Shown piece after piece: positions 55,891 through 64,000 of a stretch of DNA of 64,000 bases. The notes under the pieces are model-generated. The model searched no databases. It worked only from the letters and a program-made list of their open reading frames with translations, and was not told the origin of the DNA. Source of the DNA: Ignelater luminosus (lineage: Eukaryota; Arthropoda; Insecta; Coleoptera; Elateridae); NCBI GenBank assembly GCA_011009095.1, contig VTPC01002449.1, positions 62,001 to 126,000 on the forward strand, written 5' to 3'. A program made the translations under genes and the position numbers. Numbering within the stretch: position 1 is the stretch's first letter; each line of letters starts with the position of its first letter.

Positions 55891-56599
55891 CCTGCAAATA
55901 TAAAAGATTTTTACTTTTATTTGGTTCACTCATACATGTTTCACGAGTGTAAGAGAAATAAAAGTCCGCACCGGCAGAGCCCCCATTGCCTATGTACGGA
56001 AAAATACTCAAAGACGCTATCACTCTCACCCTTGTGTCATACGCTTCTTCGACATGGAATGCTCAACACCTTGGAGTTCAAGGAGTGTTTTTCAACTTTC
56101 AAGTCTAGATCCATCAGGTTCTGTTTAGACTGTGGGAGTATGGATCTTATAAAGTACCTTACATAACATCTACATTTGTGTGACTGTTCCTGTTTTTCCA
56201 TGAAATCCTAAAAACTGAGTTTCACATAAAATTAAATAAGTTACTATTTTATGACATAACACTAACTAACAATGCAACATCACAGAAAGTTATGTAATGA
56301 ATGCTAAATCAATCAGACATAATCAGAAATAATCGCAAACTTACTTCTTTTCGATTGATCTGTATTTAGAACGCACGTGAAATCCTGACTAGTGAAAAGC
56401 TTTCGACAACTAACCTTTACTAAATATTTGAAATATGTGTATGTGGGACTCACACTAGTGAGAAGCCTTTCATAGCGGCGAATAACCTTGCTGATGGTGT
56501 GGATCGAATGGATATAAGTGACTCTCTACGAGATTTCTGTTGCATTCTAAATATTCTGCCTAGGCAAGAAGTTGAAAGATGATAGGATTCTAGTGCAAG
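55891..56599. other. No gene assigned
   Basis: A 93-aa frame (55885-56166, +) has Cys/His spacing that superficially resembles a zinc knuckle but no family match. The rest is AT-rich. Confidence 0.35.
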
Positions 56600-57300
56600 C
56601 TGTATATCACCATAGAATGGCCGTGCACGGGCCGAAATTTCCTGGCACGGCCCGGCTTGACTTGGCTCAACTGGAGACAAACTTGACGCAGCTCGAAAAC
56701 AACTCGGTAACTTCTTGATCGACTCGATATGGCCAAGAAACTCAAATCGCTCCAGAGACCTGATAGGCCCAAAAGGTCCGAATGACTTGACAGAAAAGCC
56801 CGAGGGACCGAGAGGTCCAAACCTGATAGCCTCGAGAAGTCTGAAAGATCTTACAGTCCTGACAGGTCTGAATGGCTTGACAGAAAAGCCCGAAGGGTTG
56901 AGATGTCAAAAAAGTGCGACAGGCCCGAGAGGTCCGAACGGCCTGACAGACTCGAAAAGCCCGAATGGCAGAGAAGTCTAAAAGGTCTTACTGTTCTGGC
57001 AGATCTGAACGGCTTGGCAGAAAAACCCGAAGGGGTGAGATGTCAAAAAAATGCGACAGGGTCGAGAGGTCCGAACAACCTGACAGACTCGACAAAACTC
57101 GAAGGGCCAAGAAGTCCAAAAAGCCCCACAGTTTCGGCGTCCCGACAGGTTAAAACGACCTGACAAACTCGAGAAGCCGGAAAAGCCCGAAATCTGAAAG
57201 ACCCGACAGTCCCGACAGTCCCAGTAGATTCGAATGGATTGATAGAGAAGTCCGAAGCATCGAGATGTCAAAAAAACCCGACAGGAAGAATTCTGGTTGA
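56600..57300 (-). repeat. 9-bp repeat block F, minus orientation
   Basis: The complement of the tail seen in blocks A and E opens the block (AACTCGGTAACTTCTTGATC; GACGCAGCTCGAAAACAACT; GGGCCGAAATTTCCTGGCAC). About 600 bp of 9-bp units follow (CCCGACAGG, TCTGAACGG and similar). A 126-bp-scale internal duplication is visible (CTTGACAGAAAAGCCCGA at 56786 and 56876, related at 57014). Plus frame reads GPKGPNDLTEKPEGPRGPN, collagen-like. Confidence 0.85.
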
Positions 57301-59339
57301 CACATAGACCATTTGTAGACACTTTCAACATCATCCTACAACCTAATGTGGATTTCGTTTCAGCATGCCATGTTTACTCAAAATATCCTTCTATGACTTC
57401 ACCCACACGCATTTCTGGCACAAGGAACTCCTCCACAAGCTCCTAGAAGTTGAGTTTGGGTCAAATTCTTAAGATTTCTTCTTCCTTGAACTAATTTCGC
57501 TAAACTATCTATCTTTTTGCCTTTGTAATATCCGTCTGCTGTCACGACAAGAATATTGCCCGACATAAAATTTAGTTTCATTGTTAGAGAATCAAACCTA
57601 GTCGAAAACCGCGTTTCGAAAAAGAATAATGTCTGGCATCAGGGCTCGTAGAAGTTTTGCGCAGAAAAGAGAGGTCAGCGCGTGGGAGAATTTTTCTACT
57701 GTATAGCTTCAGTATTTTGGAGATCGTTCACAGGTGGACCTATATTTTCCCTGATAAATGCAAATGTAAACTTTGTGAGTCGGGCTGTCGAATTAGGTAG
57801 GCAGTTAGATACACTTAAAACAAAACCCAGAACCAACACAAGGAATTCCAAACGCAAAATGAGACAACCAACTTTTGTAGGATATTCCCCAACTTAGACC
57901 TGAGGAACATTTCTAGAGACATATTGTTAGCCATGCAGTAGCCTTCAGCTTTCAAAATTTCAAACCAACAAATTTTGATGCTTCAGATACCTTTCCAAGG
58001 TTTCTTCTACTCTGTTGACATATTCTTTCTGTTCTGAGTCCCGCGTCATTTGGAATCCAAGAGTCATATTTTATGATCACTGGTGAAAAGCTCACCAGAG
58101 AGTTGTGGTTCAGTAAGCGCGTTTCTCGCGTGTCTCTTTTGATTATAATTCCAGCTATTGATGGAATTTGAAAATGTTTTAGTGGAGCCCTTCCAAGTCA
58201 AGGGCTATGGTTGGTCCTGCCGTAGTTCAATGAGTGATGGCGAGAGAGTCAGGGTCTTGCAGTTACTGCCTGGTAACACGGGGAACCGTCGAACCAAGAC
58301 TAAACAAATACAAGACAATTTAAAAAGGAAATATTTTCTTATAAATAAATTTAAAAGTTTTTAGATATCAAGTAATAATTTGACTAAGAATCAATCTTAC
58401 CTTATAGATTCAAAACATGGAAACTACCAAAAACTTTCACAACACAAAGCTACTAAGAAAATAGGGCTCAAAAACCACAGTCATTCTATAGCAAGATTCG
58501 CCGGTAGAGTGCACGTCAAACTGTAGCAAACGCGATATGATGAAGTGAATATATCTTGCGCGGAAATGCAAATGCGCAAGATCGACTTAGACGCAAAGTG
58601 GATTTTAGGATATATATGATAATAAACAATTTCTGGACAATAACTTACCAGATTTATTAAAAAGTTTTCCATTAGCAACACGGTAATGCATGTGGTTTGT
58701 GCAAGACAGTTTCTAAACGATAAACTTGATAATCGGGAAATAGGCATAGATAGTCCAATCGCGTGGCCTCGATGTTTATTGTTATTTAAGAAGCCTGAAC
58801 CATTCAACGCCCATTGATGACATTAATGCTGTGCATGAGCGATTCGTGGATGGTTGCAATGTAATACGTAATACATCAAATATTTTCAAGCGTGTTCAAC
58901 AGTTTGTGATAAGACATCTGGATTGTTATACACAAGTTCAAGGAGACATTCTGAATATTCAATTTAAGTTCCTCCTCTTCCAGCCTTAAGATCCATCCAG
59001 GTTGACGAATCGGCTAATAGCATCGTCCTTGCCAAAGTTCTCGTCCCCGAACAATTTGTTTTCACCAGGAGAGCTTTTTGCCATCTGCCCCAAGAAAATC
59101 TGGATCTACTTGTCGAGAGTCTCAAAACAACAAACATTGCCAGATAGCATACAATACTGTAACCTACGAACATACTGGCCAACAGACTCAAGAATACTTT
59201 TAATCTTCCAACGGTTATAACACGAATTCCACTCTGGCAGCACTAGCCCAATACCTAGAAATCAGACGTACCTCCAATAACATGTCACATGGAACTTTTC
59301 CATCTGCTTCTGCATGCCTGAATTCTGTCTTGAGTCATA
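57301..59339. other. No confident gene
   Basis: 57399-57581 (minus) holds a 60-codon frame with balanced composition but no motif. At about 58000-58060 (minus) EYVNRVEETLERYLKHQNLL weakly resembles a gypsy RT segment. AATATATCTTGCGCGGAAAT at 58548-58567 recurs exactly at 60961-60980. Confidence 0.35.
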
Positions 59340-59870
59340 AGAAATATGCAGCTTCTTCTCCAATTACTATCCAGGATCGCGTTTGAGCGATCTCTCTTTA
59401 AAGTACGTTTCACGTCTCAGAAAACTATCCTCTCGCCTCTGTCCTGTTATTCATCTTCTATTGCCACGACAATCTCCTGCACAGTTTTCCGACGACGCTG
59501 TGCTTTTAGGCATCATCGATCTCTATTGATTTCGCGTCCAAAGCTCTGTCGAGAAATATCGCTTGTTTTGAGACTTGGCTGTAGCGTTGGAAGATCAGAA
59601 CTAACTTCAACAAGACTCAAGTGATGTACTTCAGAAGTTCTAATGAAACCAAAGTTGCGCGTTTGAAAGGAAAGAAAGTTCGCCTAGAACTTTGTGATAA
59701 TCACGTCTACCTCTCTGGGCATCATCTTTTCTAAAATCTCATCTTAATGGCGCAGAGTCAAGCTGAAGTACGGCTCTCTTCTGATGATCCGTTTCGAATC
59801 TGAGGCACCACGACGTGTACAGACGTTGCGTACAGAACTATCATTTTGATCTCTTGCTGCTATATACTAA
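59340..59870 (+). pseudogene. Jockey-like RT fragment, plus strand
   Basis: QKTILSPL (usual GVPQGSILSPL) at about 59420 is followed, after shifts, by FIFYCHD and QFSDDAVLLG at about 59480 (catalytic FADD with Ser for Ala). NFNKTQVMYFRSSNETKVAR and VRLELCDNHVYLSG come next. The last resembles VRLELWGS...KYLG in the copy at 2.9-4.8 kb. Same clade, opposite strand, much older. Confidence 0.62.
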
Positions 59871-60689
59871 GGTGCCTATTTCCCGCATTATTACTATGAT
59901 GACTTATATAGTATAAGCATTTGCACGATTGCAGTAAGCCGCTTTAGTCTTTCTTTTGAATCTTTGCAAAAGAACATCATCAAGAATAGTTTTTTGGATT
60001 GCTTTGCATTATTCATGTATAAAAGATGTTGAAAGTAAAGAATTCTTCAAAGGTACCAACTATAGTTGAAGAAAGTTTTAAATTTATTTTATGCTGTTAT
60101 TGCTCCGCAACGAAAAGTTAGAGTCAAACTAACTTGAAGGCAACAATGAAGCCTATTATAGTTTTCCCGTTACCATCCTTTGCTGTTCCCCAATCTATCA
60201 AATCTACAGCAAACAGTGGAAATCTGAGTGTTGATTTTGTAGAACTTTTGATGAATCAAGTTTCAAAGAATATTAAGTCTAGAATCAGAATCAAAATTGG
60301 GCCTCAGAGAAGATGTGTGGGAATAAGAAATTTTAACAGCTTTGAACCTTGCTATGAGATCATCACATTCCACGTAATTTGTAAGACTAAAGGATGGTTT
60401 ACATTTTATTATCAAAGTTCTAGGTGTCTGGATCTCCACTAGCTTAATCAGAAAAATTATAAATCATAACAGTATACAGTATACAATAAAGTAACACAGA
60501 CAACAGTAAAATCTGCTTAGTCGGGATAGTTACACGCCATGTACATAAATTTCTTCCAAGTACCAACGTGTTTACTTAATCGTTTTGCGTTTTCACAAAC
60601 TCCAACAAAATTAGCCCAAGGTTTTGTTTCTGTTGGAGGGTCACTGACAGTTTGATAAAAGAATCGACATTATTTTAAGACGATGTTAA
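59871..60689. other. No gene assigned
   Basis: A 102-aa plus frame at 60134-60442 has no recognised motif and no splice or polyadenylation context. Confidence 0.35.
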
Positions 60690-60935
60690 TCCAAAACGAG
60701 TATTTTACTCTTTTTATAGGTGCGGGGAATCACCGGAATACTTTCAAACAAATACCAGGCAGTTACACAAAAGATGATAGTTACACTTTAATATATGTAT
60801 TTGTAATATCAGGTAGTAAATTGATGAAAAGTTTCAATTTTATCTTCAGATTCTTCAACGGATTTTACCAAGATTTTACACAAAACAAACTAACAATAAA
60901 AATTTGCTAATTGAGTAATGAATTTCAAACCGAAA
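60690..60935 (+). repeat. Dispersed repeat, copy 1
   Basis: GGAATCA-CGGAATA, ACAAATACCAGGCA, AGTTTCAATTTTATCTTCAG and AAACAAACTAACAATAAAAA correspond in order to copy 2 at 62635-62850. It is non-coding and of unknown class. Confidence 0.75.
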
Positions 60936-62634
60936 TGAACACAATACAATTATGACAAAAAATATATCTTGCGCGGAAATTTAAGTTATGATTTCCAGTT
61001 TCTTTTTTTTCTATTTTTTCCTTTTTGGGATGTTAGGAAGTTGTATAACTTTGTTGGTCTTTAGTAACCTTTATTATAAACAGATAGAAATCTTACAAGA
61101 AGGTTTATCTTGTTTATTTTCACAGCAGGAATGAAATATGTTAACCCTTTTACTAGTAATACCTTAACAAGTGATTGAAATTTAACAATAATGGACGTGT
61201 TAAAATTCTTTCTCTGATTATTTTTAGCGATAGCTGTGTGTAATTTCTTTTACATCTTAAAAATTACCGTGATTGTAATAAATTTAAAATGATCTAGTTT
61301 TAGAGAAGCTCATCAAACCTAGTCTTTAAACCCTTTTAATATCTCATTCGTAGAGATAAACATTTTCTACTAATATTCAGAACTTAGAATTTCAATATTA
61401 AAACAACTATCCACAAGATATTGCTTGATTATTGCCAATCTTAACAGTGGTTACCCACTAACCTAACCTAACTTTGACTTGATGTTTTTCCGATCGTACG
61501 GTAGTTTTAAGACATACCTATTTTACAGTTTCAAGCTGGAGTTTTCTCTAGTCGTCTTATTGTTCTGTTGGAATCTTGAAAACAGATCGAAAATTTCCAA
61601 TGAACTAAAAGTGATTTTCTAAAATAGTAAGATACATAGCAAAAAAGTACGAAGAGAGAACTTCCGAATAATTATGCACGTGTACAGCAATTTCGAGCAG
61701 CCTTTGCTTACGATGCTCATCACCAGCAACGCTGTTGACCTCATTCCTCTACCCTTCAGGGCACACGTCTTCCCTTAAACACCTCCATTAATTCTTATCT
61801 CGTGCTCATCTAATTTCTTGTCTTCCTGTTCTCAAAAGTATCCACTCGTCTCGTTGCTGAACGTCCTTTCAATCTTGTTATTCTCCAGTCTTCTGGTTAA
61901 AACCTGAAAATGTGCTCCACCTAATCCCATCCTCAGCTCAACGATTTGTTAGATTTATACTGCGGGCTTCTGTTAAAATCTGCAGTACTTTTTAGTTCAC
62001 TTTTACAAAACTAACAAAAACGTGTGGGTTTTATTTTATTCTCCGTGCTCAAAAACAGAAAAATTCTTTTAGAAATTCTTCCTTCCATTTGTTCAAGTTT
62101 TCTTTTAACGCTCACAAATTTTTATTAGTCGTCAAATGGACGGGGCATGATATTTGATTGATATTTCTTTTTCTTGCCGTAAATAGACCGTGCGTTATTA
62201 ATTTTCTTTAGTGGTTCGTATCTAAATATTTCGTTTTTAGTAAGTCTATTAACGTTGATTGGATTTTTATTTACTTTACAGAAATTATTATCTAAATACT
62301 TTTCAAATAAAATTTTAACAAAAGTGTGAATTTTCTAGTCACAATAAAGAAAATTTTAAATATTTATCAGTCACTATCATAATTAGAATATGATTTTAGG
62401 AGACCGTTTAAAAAACGTTTAGAGAATTATCATTCATTTCTAGAATTTTTTTCTTTTTTAATTGACTCAAAGCAATCTCTGTTTAGTATCTACATGGTAA
62501 CTACGTAATAACCAATAAGTCGTTTTCTATGAGGTTTTGATAACGAGATACAGAGATACTTACAGAATCGTATCCCAGACCGCAGATTAAACCAAGAAGT
62601 TTTATGTTTTTTGAGATACACCAGAGCCAAAGTT
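60936..62634. other. AT-rich, no gene seen
   Basis: 61670-61960 is pyrimidine-rich with retroelement-like text but no firm motif. Confidence 0.45.
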
Positions 62635-62850
62635 TCACTTTATAGATGCAAGGAATCAACGGAATAATTCCAGGCAAATACCAGGCAAATTAAGCAAAAG
62701 TTGTTTTCCTGTAGAAAAAATCCAATATTTTCTTTAAGAGCAAGTAGTAATTTCATGAAGTTTCAATTTTACCTTCAGATTCTTCAAGGAAATTTACCAA
62801 AATTTAACCAAAACAAACAAATTCGCTAATTGAACAATGAATGTCAAACC
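62635..62850 (+). repeat. Dispersed repeat, copy 2
   Basis: GGAATCAACGGAATAATTCC, CAAATACCAGGCAAATT, AGTTTCAATTTTACCTTCAG, ATTCTTCAAGGAAATTTACC and GCTAATTGAACAATGAATGT parallel copy 1. Confidence 0.75.
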
Positions 62851-63549
62851 GCAATAAATAAATATTTAGCTCATTTCGCCATTATACAGTGACCGCCAAA
62901 CAGTTCTCACTAAATTGCGTGCTGTAACAACAAACTAGATAAACCTGTTGAGAGCTATTTTAAGACACTGACATTAAAGGTTCCATCTTATTTACCTATA
63001 CAGTCTTGAGAAATCGTGTCTCATGTTAGGCTCCAAATACCTTAACACCGTGTCGATCATGATCCGATAGTCAAGAGTAATGAATCACTGCGTTTTGTTT
63101 TGCGCAGAGTAAACACAAATTTTCAATAAGATTAGTTTTACGAGAATGTTTAAAAGGTGTTTAAAAAATGAAGCCAGTAAAAGAAGAAACAGAGACATAG
63201 AGGGAACGAAATTTGGCCGTAGGCAATTAAAAAGGAGCACTAATAGTGGTCTCGTGAAAAGCAAAAAGCCTGACCCCCTGCCAGATTAGCTTCGTTAGAC
63301 AAATTTATACATAAAGAACCGGCCAAGCTGCATATTGGCGTAAGTGGACTAAATGTATCCACCAGATAACTTACTTGTTAAATTCCTAACCAGATTGGCT
63401 TTTTCTAAGAGATTTAAACGAAGACAACCATTGAAGCTGCATAGCGGTGAAAGAAAAGATCAAATAGACGAAGCGTGCTTACAAAGTGACTTATCTGATT
63501 ATGCTAATGAATCATTGCAGGCAGATAACGAATTTTAATCTAAACTAGG
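62851..63549. other. No gene seen
   Basis: A 61-codon plus frame (63353-63538) has no motif. Confidence 0.4.
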
Positions 63550-64000
63550 GCTGGCATCTAGGCTCTTCTTTCGCCGCGTCAAAACTCCGCACGATAGTGA
63601 CACCTTCGGCGTTGCCTCGTCGCGCCTGCGGCGCTCCGACTTTTTAATCTGCTTAGAATAAAAACGAGTGTGGATTGGCATCACTTTTGTTTGCAGAATG
63701 TCGTGCATGGTCTTTGAACACAACATCAGCGGCTGAAGGTCTGACTTTGCTCAGATTTGTTAAGGAAACAAAACAAAATCGGTGTATTACGGATCGTTTC
63801 AAAATTGCTTCCTCATCACACCTAAACGTCAAAGTCTCATCTTGGTAGGACCAGGCGTTTCTGGATATCTGACAAAAAACAAATTAGTGTCGGTCTATGC
63901 CACATCTTGTGAAAGTCACTTCTCCAACATACCTAGCAATCAAAGTATCATCTCCATAGGATTAGTAGTTCTTAAAATGCAGGATACCTGACTAAAAACC
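63550..64000. repeat. GC-rich hairpin repeat, copy 2 (runs off the window)
   Basis: CGTCGCGCCTGCGGCGCTCC (63620) and TGTCGTGCATGGTC (63700) match copy 1 at 20.4-20.8 kb. The downstream CAAAGTCTCATCTTGGTAGG...CAGGCGTTTCTGGATA part also matches and then recurs once more at 63930-63985, so the 3' part is itself tandem here. Confidence 0.65.

Noticed and set aside
58158..58364. SINE-like head in GC-richer sequence (GGTTGGTCCTGCCGTAGTTC)
   Set aside because: No convincing A and B boxes and no second copy in the window.
60134..60442. 102-aa plus-strand frame
   Set aside because: No recognisable domain, no splice or polyadenylation context, AT-rich composition like the background.

Overview
This is an AT-rich, intron-bearing eukaryotic window that looks arthropod, most likely from an insect with a large, transposon-laden genome. 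The clues are several old retroelement families, mariner/hAT/MITE debris with TACAGGGTGTTTC termini, GT-AG introns and long satellite arrays. I see no bacterial or phage gene organisation, CRISPR array, rRNA or tRNA. Only one short stretch (about 35.33-35.56 kb) looks like host coding sequence: a small single-pass membrane protein, possibly one exon of a larger gene. Almost everything else is mobile or satellite DNA in various stages of decay.

Layout. 1-5.3 kb: a minus-strand Ty3/gypsy remnant (putative LTR, integrase, tail of RNase H) split by a 5'-truncated Jockey-like non-LTR element with a perfect 12-bp target-site duplication. 5.3-6.2 kb: an RTE-like reverse transcriptase fragment. 9.3-18.3 kb: a nested stack in which a GGAAATTTCC minisatellite is interrupted by a 2.26-kb RTE-like element, which is interrupted by a 5.25-kb DNA transposon (TIR CACAGTAAAAA, TA duplication), which itself carries a MITE. 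20.4-22.9 kb: a GC-rich hairpin repeat, a short MITE and a mariner-like transposase remnant. 24.5-25.8, 33.6-34.9 and 56.6-57.3 kb: blocks of a 9-bp repeat with collagen-like coding potential. 27.85-33.4 kb: a ~96-bp satellite interrupted by a 3.17-kb element with CCCAGYAAACACA termini. 37.1-41.4 kb: a related satellite in the opposite orientation, ending at a hAT transposase tail. 45.8-47.1 kb: two MITEs. 48.6-51.4 kb: a second, near full-length RTE-like copy. 52.7-55.9 kb: a LOA/R1-group element with RNase H. 59.3-59.9 kb: a plus-strand Jockey-like RT fragment. The rest is AT-rich sequence in which I see no gene.

The most informative content is structural. Insertions with recognisable duplications allow a relative chronology to be read directly. 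The two least familiar entities are the two-gene 5.25-kb transposon and the 9-bp element family. Family names are from recognised motifs, not from a database search, and boundaries without a stated duplication are approximate.
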